This document shows, in pieces, positions 32,210 through 40,150 of a stretch of DNA of 49,349 nt; the stretch's first letter is position 1, and each line of letters starts with the position of its first letter. The translations under genes and the position numbers were made by a program. The notes under the pieces are model-generated. The model worked only from the letters and a program-made list of their open reading frames with translations. It ran no database searches and was not told the DNA's origin. This stretch comes from Halorussus ruber (GTDB lineage: Archaea; Halobacteriota; Halobacteria; Halobacteriales; Haladaptataceae): NCBI RefSeq assembly GCF_004765785.1, contig NZ_ML219768.1, positions 293,226 through 342,574 of the forward strand. Reading direction: 5' to 3'.

Positions 32210-33325
32210 ATGGGAGTGGACGGGGAACTGATACGGCTGGACGACGTGCGCAAGGAGTTCGGCGACGTGACCGCGGTCGACGGCATCGACTTCCGCATCG
32301 AGCGAGGAGAGTTCTTCTCGCTGGTCGGGCCGTCGGGCTGCGGCAAGACGACGACGCTCCGAATGATTAGCGGCTTCGAGACGCCCACCGACGGCGACGT
32401 GGTCATCGACGGGCGGGACATGCAGGGCGTGCCGCCCGACGACCGCGACACGAATCTGGTGTTCCAGCACCTCTCGCTGTTTCCGCACATGAGCGTGGGC
32501 GACAACGTCGCCTACGGACTGAAGAAAATCGGCATCGACGGCGACGAGATTCCGGAGGGCCAGTCCGAGTCCGAGTACCGACACCGGAAAGTGAAAGAGT
32601 ACCTCGAACTCGTCGATTTGGGCGGCTACGAGGACCGCGACCCCACCGAGCTATCGGGCGGCCAGCAACAGCGGGTCGCGCTGGCCCGTGCGCTGGTCAA
32701 CGAGCCGAGCGTCCTCCTGCTGGACGAACCGCTCTCCTCGCTCGACCGGAAACTCCGCAAGCAGATGCAGGTCGAGTTGCGGAAAATCCACGAGAAGACC
32801 CAAGGCGCGTTCTTCTACGTGACCCACGACCAAGAGGTCGCCATGACCCTCAGCGACCGCCTCGCGGTCATGAACGAGGGACAACTCGAGCAGGTCGGAG
32901 CGCCCGAGGAGATTTACCGGAATCCAGCCAGCCCCTTCGTCGCGGACTTCATCGGCGACACGAACCTCCTCGACGGCCAAGCTCGCGCCGAGAACGGTCG
33001 AACCGTCGTGGAGGTCGGCGGCCGCGAGGGCATCCGCTTCTCGCCGAACGACGGCGTCGGCGAGGGCGACGTGACTGTCTCGCTCCGGCCCGAGGACCTC
33101 TCGCTCGCAAACGGCGCGAGCAACGCGAGCGCCGGGACTAGCGCCAATACCTTCGAGGGTGACATCGTGGAGCGGTACTTCCAAGGCGACCAGACCAACT
33201 ACGTGGTCGAGACCGGCGACGGCCTCGAACTGGAGGTCGTCATGCAGGGACGGAGTACGCCGGTCGAGCGCGGCGAGCGCGCCGCCTTCCGGTTCGAGGA
33301 CGACGCGCCCGTGGTGTTCGACTGA
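32210..33325 (+). CDS. potA: ABC transporter ATP-binding protein, PotA type
   Basis: ATPase of the importer. In the 371-residue protein the nucleotide-binding domain has Walker A GPSGCGKTT at 40-48, the signature LSGGQ at 148-152, Walker B VLLLDEP at 168-174 and the switch histidine in FYVTHDQEVAMTL. The C-terminal ~120 residues form a TOBE domain (VSLRPEDLSL). A seven-residue acidic/Gly-rich insertion, DEIPEGQSESEY, sits in the helical subdomain. The gene faces away from potDBC across a shared promoter region, so the four genes are probably regulated together though not in one transcript. It converges with the subtilase gene, 13 bases from its stop. Confidence 0.92.
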   Translation: MGVDGELIRLDDVRKEFGDVTAVDGIDFRIERGEFFSLVGPSGCGKTTTLRMISGFETPTDGDVVIDGRDMQGVPPDDRDTNLVFQHLSLFPHMSVGDNVAYGLKKIGIDGDEIPEGQSESEYRHRKVKEYLELVDLGGYEDRDPTELSGGQQQRVALARALVNEPSVLLLDEPLSSLDRKLRKQMQVELRKIHEKTQGAFFYVTHDQEVAMTLSDRLAVMNEGQLEQVGAPEEIYRNPASPFVADFIGDTNLLDGQARAENGRTVVEVGGREGIRFSPNDGVGEGDVTVSLRPEDLSLANGASNASAGTSANTFEGDIVERYFQGDQTNYVVETGDGLELEVVMQGRSTPVERGERAAFRFEDDAPVVFD

Positions 33326-33338
33326 AAAACGGGCCGGG

Positions 33339-34295
33339 CTACCGAGAGCGTAATGCGTCGAAGGTGGCAGACTCGGAGTACTTTTGCAGGTCACTTCGGT
33401 CAATCGGCTTCGATGCTTCAGTCACCGCCTGCTGAAGTTCCTTCGGCGAAGGCTGTTTCCCCTCTTCTATGATTAAATCACTAAGGATAGATACCAAGGA
33501 ACTCGTAACGAGAGGGGTGGCGAAACTTGTGCCCGACTGAAACGAAGCGTCCCGTTCCTGAGTGTCTCCGGAAGCACGAATCGCAGGAGCAAGTACGTCT
33601 GGTTCGGCATTGACGAACGGTGCGTTCCCGTCCCAAGGAACATCCTTTCTATTGTCCTCACAGTCTTGTCCGTTCTCGCACTTTCGCTGTCCGCAGAACG
33701 GTCCGTACAGTTCGTCGCCGTGTATCCAGTACTGGCTACCTTCTGTCGAATCGCTAACGTCGTTCGTACACAGCGAGATGAGTCCGCCGACGCCAATAAC
33801 CTCGTCGAGGAGTCCGGGGCAGGTAACGGCATCTGCCGTCTTTTCGTTTCCGATGGCTGTGACGATAGTTACGTCGTGTTCTTCGACGGCCCAGCGTGCC
33901 TCATCACCGATTCGGCAATGGCCGCCACAATCATATCCATCCTCCTCGTGGTGACAGACTCCAAGTGAGAGGTTAAGAACGTCAACACCGTGTTCGACGG
34001 CCGCCGCAATTGCTCGAACGACGTTAGAACGTTTCGCTTTCCCGTGACCCGTATCCGGTTCCTCAGCAATTACTCGATAGAAATTGTAAACTGCCTTCGG
34101 CGAGGTGGCGGTCGCGTAATCAAACACGGCGGTCCCGTGACCTGTCGTGTCCGGTTTCTCTGAGGCGACGTAATTTTCACGTCGGTTTATCTTGTACTGC
34201 GAGTCCACGTCCGATTCGGTAGGTAGCTGGTAAATCGAGTCTGCAATGCCGACCCTGACGAAATTACCGTCGTTTCGTGACCGTTCTACCTCCAT
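33339..34295 (-). CDS. Subtilisin-like serine peptidase (S8), no signal peptide
   Basis: A 318-residue S8 peptidase with the full catalytic set: Asp19 in VGIADSIY, His53 in TGHGTAV, the oxyanion Asn150 in AIGNEK and Ser257 in SGTSFATPLV. No signal peptide or attached propeptide is present; the enzyme begins just before the first catalytic strand. That suggests an intracellular protease, with control supplied by the small protein encoded 65 bases upstream. Two cysteine-rich inserts are unusual for haloarchaea: residues 114-127 (CHHEEDGYDCGGHC) and 201-212 (CGQRKCENGQDC), plus C159 and C176, eight cysteines in all. GC content is below that of the flanking pot and S9 genes, suggesting acquisition. 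Substrate unknown. Confidence 0.85.
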   Translation of the reverse strand: MEVERSRNDGNFVRVGIADSIYQLPTESDVDSQYKINRRENYVASEKPDTTGHGTAVFDYATATSPKAVYNFYRVIAEEPDTGHGKAKRSNVVRAIAAAVEHGVDVLNLSLGVCHHEEDGYDCGGHCRIGDEARWAVEEHDVTIVTAIGNEKTADAVTCPGLLDEVIGVGGLISLCTNDVSDSTEGSQYWIHGDELYGPFCGQRKCENGQDCEDNRKDVPWDGNAPFVNAEPDVLAPAIRASGDTQERDASFQSGTSFATPLVTSSLVSILSDLIIEEGKQPSPKELQQAVTEASKPIDRSDLQKYSESATFDALRSR

Positions 34296-34360
34296 AGAAA
34301 GAAGGTGAGACGAGAGAACGGCTTCTTGAAACGAGTATCCCGTTTCGAACCGCGAGGGAA

Positions 34361-34645
34361 TTACGAGTTTCCCGTATCAACACCGTCAGCGTGTGGTCGA
34401 ACGTCTGTCTCGTTCAGTTCAACCGACTTGAGACCCTCGAACTCACACACCTCGTCAACCCGGTTTTCGGGAACGGAAACCTCCAGAGTGGCACGCCCGA
34501 TTTGGTCGTGGACAGTACCGCCGAGTTCTCGAATACGCCGTTCAAGCGTGTCGGTCTCGCCGGAAACACCGAGCAACAGTTCAACCTGCGTCTCAGCGGT
34601 GCTATCCCGCAGGCTTCGAACTGTATGCTCGATGTAACTAGCCAT
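34361..34645 (-). CDS. Stand-alone subtilase propeptide/I9 inhibitor-like protein
   Basis: A 94-residue protein with a ferredoxin-like alternation of strands and helices: ETQVELLLGVSG, a helix DTLERRIRELGG, the strand ATLEVSVPENRVDEVCEFEG and a final LKSVELNETDVRP. The last part recalls the end of inhibitor I9 domains (VxxVExD), which fold subtilases and block their active site with their C-terminus. Here it is separate from the protease and starts the operon, with a TATA-like GGTTTTAAC 26-32 bases upstream of the ATG. The C-terminal VDTGNS tail could enter the protease active site. It could act as chaperone, inhibitor or antidote for the protease at 33339-34295. I9 assignment is by pattern only. 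Confidence 0.65.
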   Translation of the reverse strand: MASYIEHTVRSLRDSTAETQVELLLGVSGETDTLERRIRELGGTVHDQIGRATLEVSVPENRVDEVCEFEGLKSVELNETDVRPHADGVDTGNS

Positions 34646-34815
34646 TTCGCTCGGAGCTACTCCCTAGAGCGTTAAAACCATACCGGAAAATTACAGAATT
34701 TACATATTGCCTGAAACCTCTTCGATTCGGATTTAAAGAGTGGCGCTCCGATAAGGCACAAGAGTTGATATTTCGAATCGAAATCCTATTGTCGGTCGCT
34801 TCGCACTCGGTGAGT

Positions 34816-36906
34816 ATGGAAACGGTTCGTGCGAGCGACTACCACGACATCGTGCAGACCGGCGAGCCTCGAATCTCCCCCGACGGGGAGCGAGTCGCGT
34901 TCGTCCGGAAGGTACCGAGCGGCGACGAAGAGTACGAGGCGACGATTCACGTCGTCCCGGTCGGTGGCGACGAACCCCGGCAGTTCACCGTCGCCGAGGG
35001 CGTCGATAGCCAGCCTCGGTGGAGTCCGAGCGGCGACCGCCTCGCGTTCGTCAGCACCCGCGGCGCGGACGACGACCGACCCCAGTTGTGGGTCATGCCG
35101 ACCGACGGGGGCGAGGCACGGCAGGTGACCGACGTGGTCGGCGGCGTCTCGGGCATCTCGTGGTCGCCCGACGGGACCAGAATCGCGTTCGCCCAGCAGG
35201 CCACCGAGGAGGACCGCGAGGAGGAGCGGGACCTCGGTCTCGACGGCGACGAGTACGAACCCGAGGAACCCGACCCGCGGGTCATCGACCGGATGGTCTA
35301 CCGGGCGGGCCAGCGGTACTTCGACGGGCGGCGCTCGCACGTCTACGTCGTGGACTTGGAGACCGCGACCGGGGAGGACGACGACACCGGCGTCACCCGA
35401 CTCACCGACGGCGACTACGACTTCGCCGAACCCGAGTGGAGAGACGACTCGACGCTCTACTACAGCGCGCGCCGGACCGACGACCCCGACGACAACATCG
35501 TCATCGACATCGCGGAGTACGACCTCGACGCCGACGAGGAGACCGAGGTCGTCACCCAGACCACCGGCTGGATGGCGAGGCTGGCGGCCGCGAGCGACGG
35601 CCGACTCGCCTACGCCTACACCCCCGAGGAGAACGCCACGCTCCGCCAGACCGAAATCGAGGTGCTGGACCGCGAGACCGGCGAGGTCACGACCCCGACC
35701 GAGAGCCTCGACCGGACCCTCAGCGTCGATATTCCCTTCCAGTGGGGTCCCGACGAGGAGAACCTCTACTTCGTGACCCCCGACGAGGGCGAGTACGCAG
35801 TCTGGCGCGCTCCCGGCGACGCCTCCACCGACCCCGAGCGCGTGGTCGGCGACGGCAAAGTCGAGGATATGTCGGTCGGCGACGACGCCATCGCGTTCGT
35901 CCGGTCGGAGTGGGACCACCCCGGCGACGTGTTCGTCTCGACGCTCGGCGGTGCCGAGAGTCGGCGGCTCACCCGCGCCAACAGCGACTATCTGGACGAC
36001 CGCGCAATCTGTCAGCCCGAGGAAATCCGGTTCGAGAACGAGTCGGGCGACGAGATACAGGGCTGGGTGCTGACGCCGCCGGACTTTGAATCGGATGGAG
36101 ACTATCCCCTCGCGGTCGAAATCCACGGCGGTCCCCACTCGATGTGGACCACCAGCGGGACGATGTGGCACGAGTTCCAACTGCTCGCGGCGCGGGGCTA
36201 CGTCGTCTTCTGGTCGAACCCCCGCGGTTCGACCGGCTACGGCGAGGAGTTCATGGCCGAACTCGGCGGCGGCCAGTGGGGTCCGCCAGCCTACGAGGAC
36301 GTGATGGCCGGAGTGGACGAGGTTGCGAGTCGGGACTACGTGGACGAGGACAACATGTTCGTCACGGGCGGGAGCTACGGCGGCTACATGACGATGTGGA
36401 CCGTCGGGCACACCGACCGGTTCGAGGGCGCGGTCAGCCAGCGCGGCGTCTACGAACTCAACAGCTTCTACGGTTCGACCGACGCCTTCAAACTCGTCGA
36501 GTGGGACTTCGACGCCACCCCGTGGGAGGACTCGGAGTTCCTCTGGGAACAGTCCCCGACCGCCTACGCAGACCAGGTCGAGACCCCGACGCTCCTCGTC
36601 CACGCCGACGAGGACTACCGCGTCCCGGTGAACAACGCCGAGATGCTCTACCTAATGTTGAAGAAAAACGACGTGGAGACCCGACTGGTTCGGTACCCCC
36701 GCGAGGGCCACGAACTGTCCAGAAGCGGCGAACCCGGTCACGTCGTGGACCGCCTCGAACGCATCGTGCGCTGGTTCGACGGCTACTCGGACCACCACGA
36801 CGCGCCGAAGGCCCTCGAACGCGGCGACGAAGGGCTGTCGGCCGCTGAGGAAGACGACGAAGGGGACGAGGAAGGCGACGAAGACGAAAGCGGGGAAGAC
36901 GAGTAA
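34816..36906 (+). CDS. S9 family prolyl oligopeptidase / acylaminoacyl peptidase
   Basis: A 696-residue cytoplasmic serine peptidase with an N-terminal beta-propeller (~residues 10-410; repeated blades such as GEPRISPDGERVAFVRK, SQPRWSPSGDRLAFVS and GISWSPDGTRIAFAQ) and a C-terminal alpha/beta-hydrolase domain. Catalytic residues: Ser520 in GGSYGGYMT, Asp598 in HADEDYRVP, His632 in REGHELSR. HGGPHSMWTTSG forms the oxyanion region. A very acidic C-terminal tail (EEDDEGDEEGDEDESGEDE) extends past the domain. The ATG at 34816 gives METVRASDYHDIV, the usual family start; the upstream in-frame ATG at 34765 adds a hydrophobic, non-conserved leader. Confidence 0.92.
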   Translation: METVRASDYHDIVQTGEPRISPDGERVAFVRKVPSGDEEYEATIHVVPVGGDEPRQFTVAEGVDSQPRWSPSGDRLAFVSTRGADDDRPQLWVMPTDGGEARQVTDVVGGVSGISWSPDGTRIAFAQQATEEDREEERDLGLDGDEYEPEEPDPRVIDRMVYRAGQRYFDGRRSHVYVVDLETATGEDDDTGVTRLTDGDYDFAEPEWRDDSTLYYSARRTDDPDDNIVIDIAEYDLDADEETEVVTQTTGWMARLAAASDGRLAYAYTPEENATLRQTEIEVLDRETGEVTTPTESLDRTLSVDIPFQWGPDEENLYFVTPDEGEYAVWRAPGDASTDPERVVGDGKVEDMSVGDDAIAFVRSEWDHPGDVFVSTLGGAESRRLTRANSDYLDDRAICQPEEIRFENESGDEIQGWVLTPPDFESDGDYPLAVEIHGGPHSMWTTSGTMWHEFQLLAARGYVVFWSNPRGSTGYGEEFMAELGGGQWGPPAYEDVMAGVDEVASRDYVDEDNMFVTGGSYGGYMTMWTVGHTDRFEGAVSQRGVYELNSFYGSTDAFKLVEWDFDATPWEDSEFLWEQSPTAYADQVETPTLLVHADEDYRVPVNNAEMLYLMLKKNDVETRLVRYPREGHELSRSGEPGHVVDRLERIVRWFDGYSDHHDAPKALERGDEGLSAAEEDDEGDEEGDEDESGEDE

Positions 36907-37370
36907 CGGACGGAGACGATGAGTAGCGAGGAGATTTAAAAACTCGGCGCGCGCGAGCAACGCGCGCGAGGGAGTCGGCCGTCGGAGGCGGCCGACGAGG
37001 TTGGGGAGGCGTGAGGCTGTCGCGGGGCGGTGCGGGAGACTCCCGTGTTCAAGCCTGAAGCTAGCTTCTCTGAACAGACTACTTCAGAACCATCGAACGA
37101 AACGAGTCGGCCTGCTCCGGTCAACCTCCCTCTCACGTGGTCACTTTTCGCACACAAAGGTCGGCTTCGGTAGCGACTCTCACGACCAACAACCCGGAGC
37201 CGTCTTGCGTTCTTGTACCCGAAACGAGGGGGTTGCGGTCGCGGCGATACGAACCGATACGGACGACTTCCCGGAGCTATGGACCGCGATAGGGGTGCCT
37301 TTCGTCAGCAGACCCTGCACAGATAATCGCCCGCAGGCTCGGCGTTCTCCAGTCGATACGGAGGGGTTCG
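36907..37370. other. 464-base intergenic region with a GC-rich repeat-like segment
   Basis: No gene recognised. 36950-37065 is very GC-rich with local hairpins (CGCGCGCGAGCAACGCGCGCG at 36951-36971 and GTCGGCCGTCGGAGGCGGCCGAC at 36977-36999) followed by GAGGTTGGGGAGGCGTGAGG and CTGAAGCTAGCTTC. A loosely similar inverted pattern is seen at 44745-44830. It may be a dispersed repeat of the genome. Confidence 0.35.
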
Positions 37371-37598
37371 TCAGTCCACGATGATTTCGGACTCGCCGTC
37401 GTCGATGACCTCCCGACCCTCGTCCTCGGGTTGCATCTCGGTCTCGTAGCGGTCTATCCAGTCGGCGAAGCACTCGGGACAGAGCCGCTGGCTGTCGATC
37501 TGCGAGCGGTCCACGGTCAGGCGAATCGTGCGGGCCAGCGCGTCCGACACGGGGTCCCGGCAGTCGTCGCAGGGTTCGGTCTCCTCGGCGTCGGTCAT
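37371..37598 (-). CDS. Small zinc-ribbon protein
   Basis: A 75-residue acidic protein with two cysteine pairs, PCDDCRD at residues 9-12 and LCPECFADW at about 40-43, i.e. a probable single zinc site of the treble-clef/zinc-ribbon type. Small proteins of this kind are abundant in haloarchaea and mostly uncharacterised; they may bind nucleic acid or partner proteins. The ATG gives MTDAEETEPC. It is monocistronic as far as can be seen, ~180 bases from the nucleotidyltransferase gene on the same strand. Confidence 0.7.
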   Translation of the reverse strand: MTDAEETEPCDDCRDPVSDALARTIRLTVDRSQIDSQRLCPECFADWIDRYETEMQPEDEGREVIDDGESEIIVD

Positions 37599-37776
37599 GG
37601 TTCGGCGTGCGTAGCGAGGCTACATAGATTTTGGTTGTCGATTCGGCGTTTAGTCGGATTTCTGGATTTGCGCGTAGAGTCGGGGTATCTGGGGTCTGCA
37701 ATGTAGTAGTTCTCCTTAGGAAATTATATTCAATGTTTAAGAATTATAATTATGGTTGAGGCGTTCGAGAGGTGGA

Positions 37777-38187
37777 TTAGACACGAGAGGAGGTCGGTTG
37801 CCTCGTCGCTCCCGCGCTGAACTCGAACGTCGCGCCGGTCTCGGCGGCAGTCGCCACGATGTGGTTCGAGCGAGACGAAAATTCGCGGAATTCGTCAGGA
37901 CGGAGTGGAATCAAGTCGAGCGCCGGATACTCGTCGTGGTTCCAATCCCAGTCCCAGTAGTAGCGCCGTGCGTACACGTCGTCCTCCTCGAAATTGGGAC
38001 TTACGACGACGACATCCGCGTCGCTTGACGGCGATGGGTCGCCACTCGCGTAAGAGCCAAATACGACAACTGTGGTCGGTTCGATGCCATTCTGGCGACC
38101 GATGCGGGCGACCTCGCTAGCGATTTCGCTGGCGGAAGGGAGTTCTTCTCGGCGGTCGTTCGGCCCGCGGTCCACACCGGTACTCAT
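37777..38187 (-). CDS. mntA: MNT-type nucleotidyltransferase antitoxin (MntA-like)
   Basis: Minimal nucleotidyltransferases of HEPN-MNT pairs silence the partner HEPN RNase by AMPylation. The 136-residue protein has the family motif VVFGSYASGDPSPSSDADVVVV with GS at 44-45 and metal Asp residues D56 and D58, and a likely third carboxylate in PALDLIPL. The ATG overlaps the last codons of the HEPN reading frame (CGATGA), the typical arrangement. The partner HEPN gene upstream is interrupted by a transposon, so this antitoxin is probably an orphan. The C-terminus (~residues 110-136) is Ala/Thr-rich. Name by family resemblance only. Confidence 0.8.
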   Translation of the reverse strand: MSTGVDRGPNDRREELPSASEIASEVARIGRQNGIEPTTVVVFGSYASGDPSPSSDADVVVVSPNFEEDDVYARRYYWDWDWNHDEYPALDLIPLRPDEFREFSSRSNHIVATAAETGATFEFSAGATRQPTSSRV

Positions 38188-38236
38188 CGGAAATACTGTT
38201 CGTCGGCCCAGTTCTTCAGTTCTTCGACTGACTGAT

Positions 38237-38400
38237 TGACATCCTCCCCCGGCTAAAGCCGGAGGAATCCCGAGCGTTGGGATATTACGGTTTGCAGACT
38301 CCCTGTTCTCTCGGTGTGAACCGTCCGCTCTCGCGGTCGAACAGGACGACTCCGGGCTGTGCCAACCAGCCGTTACTCATATCCCCCGTCGGGGGACTCT
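38237..38400 (-). ncRNA. Possible omega/guide RNA at the 3' end of tnpB
   Basis: TnpB proteins use an RNA from the right end of their element, overlapping the tnpB 3' end, with a guide read from the flank beyond the element. Here the last ~115 bases of tnpB and the right-end hairpin would form the scaffold and bases 38236 downwards (TCAGTCAGTCGAAGAAC, minus strand) the guide. Limits are inferred from the family; the RNA itself is not visible in sequence. Confidence 0.35.
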
Positions 38401-39541
38401 GAGTCATCTTTCTGCGAATGTTCACCGCACCGTTCACGTCTGCGTTCATCGTTGTTTCGCACGACGAACAGACGTACAGCCCACGCTCCACGCGGTTCGC
38501 ATCTCGAATCTGCCCGCAACACGAACACGTCTTCGACGTGTTCTCCTCGTCTACCCGGTCAACGAGGATTCCGTATTCCTCGGCCTTATATTCAAGGAGA
38601 CGGACGAATCGGTCGAACTCCCAGCTGTGGAGTTTCTTGTTCCCCGACGTACCCCAGTTCCGAGACTCGCCGTTCTCATCCTCGCGGATGTCGCTAAGGT
38701 CGCCAACTGCTATCTTCTCCACACCTTCTTCGACACACCGTTGAACAATGTGTTTCGAGAGCGTATGGAGGAAGTGGTCTTTGCGTCGGGAGAGTTTCCG
38801 ACGAGCCTTCAACGCCTGCTTCGATGGCCCGTTCGCGCCTTCGGTCTGGTACTCCTCGCGGGTGAAGTAGTGCTTGTCTTCTTTCAGCGTGTTCCCCGGA
38901 TACAACTCCGAGGGGCCGTCCTCGTAGTCGATGGCGAGGTAGTTGCTGATGCCGAGGTCGATGCCCGCCGTGTTGTCGCCGGGTGCGTCCTCGACGGGAA
39001 TCTGTTTCTTGCAGACGAGGTGGAGTTCCCATTCGTCGCCGTTCCAGACACCACGCACCTGCTGGATGTTCTCGACTTCTACGTCGGGGCGGGTTTCGTA
39101 TTCCGCGAGGATGAAGTCAGACCGTCCGTCTTTCAGGTTGAACCCTTTCGAGAGGCGGAGTTGACCGTGCTTGTCGTCGTGCTTGATGCCTTTCTGTTTC
39201 CACGTCACGGTGGAACGTGGGTGGTCGTCGCCACGTTTCCGGTAGCCCGGTGGGTTGTTGCCGTCGTCGGAGTTGTACCAGCCGGTGAACGCTTCAGCAA
39301 GTTCTTCGAGAACTCGCTGACTTGACTGAGAATGCAGGTCACTATAGCGTTCGTGGTCTTTCAACTCCGACTTCAATTCGGCTTCGTCGGGTATCTCACC
39401 ATCTTCATCCCATCGGCCTTGGATATAGTAGCGTCCGACGTTCCACAGTTTCGAGGCGGAGAACCCGCACTGGTCGAAGTCGTCACGAACCTGCTGGTGG
39501 TTCGTGATACGTGCGACGTAGGTGCGGGTTGTCTCCAGCAT
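38285..39541 (-). CDS. tnpB: TnpB RNA-guided endonuclease
   Basis: A 418-residue TnpB. The RuvC-I Asp is D195 in AGIDLGISNYLAID. The second catalytic position falls in KIAVGDLSDIRED (D281 where many TnpBs have Glu), and RuvC-III is D368 in NADVNGAVNI. The zinc finger has C339/C342 (TCSCCGQ) and C358/C361 (CSSC). I chose the ATG at 39541 (MLETTRTYVARITNHQQV), the normal family start; the longer frame to 39658 reads through the left-end hairpin region. The gene appears intact. Sequence ends with a ~40-residue tail beyond RuvC-III. It lies in the same direction as the HEPN gene it interrupts. Confidence 0.92.
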   Translation of the reverse strand: MLETTRTYVARITNHQQVRDDFDQCGFSASKLWNVGRYYIQGRWDEDGEIPDEAELKSELKDHERYSDLHSQSSQRVLEELAEAFTGWYNSDDGNNPPGYRKRGDDHPRSTVTWKQKGIKHDDKHGQLRLSKGFNLKDGRSDFILAEYETRPDVEVENIQQVRGVWNGDEWELHLVCKKQIPVEDAPGDNTAGIDLGISNYLAIDYEDGPSELYPGNTLKEDKHYFTREEYQTEGANGPSKQALKARRKLSRRKDHFLHTLSKHIVQRCVEEGVEKIAVGDLSDIREDENGESRNWGTSGNKKLHSWEFDRFVRLLEYKAEEYGILVDRVDEENTSKTCSCCGQIRDANRVERGLYVCSSCETTMNADVNGAVNIRRKMTQSPPTGDMSNGWLAQPGVVLFDRESGRFTPREQGVCKP

Positions 39542-40005
39542 CGTACTGTCTTCATAACTATTTATGAAATAGAGGATATTAAAGGCTGTGTTCGGCGTGG
39601 AATATCCAGCCCTGTTAGTGTCGGTGGAATGTGTCACTGAGTGACGGCGCGTATCCACGGCCTGAAGGCCGTGGTATTGCGCCTACTCCGCGTATAACGT
39701 CTTCTGAAGACTTCTTTCGGGCGTAGTCTAAGTCGTCGGGGTATCGCCGGTCATAGACGGCATACAGGTACGAGAGAAGTTGCCGTTTGTCGCTCGGAAA
39801 ACGCGGGATGTCCCGTGCAAGTTGTGTCGTATCGTGGATTTCCGCAGGTGTGGTTCCTTTCGTGACTAGAATCGCCTTCAGTAGTGATTCTACGGCCAAA
39901 TGACACTCTTTTAATTTCTTCTGGGGTTGGCTGTTATCCCGTGCTGACTGAATATCGCGCTCGTACTTTGCCAGCCACTCGTCAACTGAGGCCATCGAGC
40001 GTAGA

Positions 40006-40021
40006 TAGCCAATATAGTCTA
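40006..40021 (-). promoter_or_regulatory. Degenerate palindrome before the HEPN gene
   Basis: On the gene strand TAGACTATATTGGCTA, of the form TAGNC-N6-GNCTA, ends ten bases before the HEPN ATG. It resembles the TAGTC-N6-GACTA sites at 17521, 25941 and 27607 in size, AT-rich spacer and position, but two arm bases differ. Confidence 0.3.
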
Positions 40022-40150
40022 ATACGACTTTCGGCAGACACATCTGCAACCGGAGGTTGAGGATATACTGAATTCAAAACCTGACAGTAAGGACTTAAAT
40101 TGACTCTCAGCGGCCGAACGCTTTTGCTCGCGGACGGTGTGCAACGACCA

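Larger units (their letters stand above)
38237..39693 (-). mobile_element. IS200/IS605-family (IS1341-type, TnpB-only) transposon
   Basis: A ~1457-base element with a single tnpB. The left end (39693 down to ~39640) has the hairpin CCACGGCCTGAAGGCCGTGG, the right end (38237-38275) the hairpin CTCCCCCGGCTAAAGCCGGAGG. Ends were placed by comparison with a shorter relative at 44140-44707, which shares ACGC-GA-TAGGCGCAATACC at the left and GAGGATGTCAA at the right, and by restoring the HEPN frame; the target is TTAT at the left junction in both copies. No target duplication is seen, as expected for this family. No tnpA is present, so mobility would need a transposase in trans. Confidence 0.88.
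38184..39995 (-). pseudogene. hepT: HEPN-domain toxin gene split by an IS200/IS605-type element
   Basis: The 5' part (39995 to 39694, minus strand) encodes ~100 residues of a HEPN protein: MASVDEWLAKYERDIQSARD, KLKECHLAVESLLKAILVTKG, RRYPDDLDYARKKSSEDVI. After the transposon (39693-38237) the 3' part resumes at 38236 as QSVEELKNWADEQYFR and stops at 38184, overlapping the MNT start. Joining the flanks restores an uninterrupted frame (SSEDVIQSVEELKNW), ~118 residues, a usual HEPN size. In the present arrangement translation would read from HEPN into the transposon end (RGVGAIPRP...) and stop in the element. A TATA-like CTATATTGG lies ~17-25 bases upstream of the ATG at 39995. HEPN-MNT pairing is established for the family; loss of toxin activity here is inferred. 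Confidence 0.85.

Noticed and set aside
34786-36603. A 605-residue open frame antisense to the S9 peptidase
   Set aside because: The sense strand encodes a complete S9 peptidase with all catalytic residues; the antisense frame is a by-product of GC-rich codon third positions and shows no family motif.
39542-39658. 39-residue extension of TnpB
   Set aside because: It reads through the left-end region of the transposon; the family start is MLETTRTYVAR at 39541.
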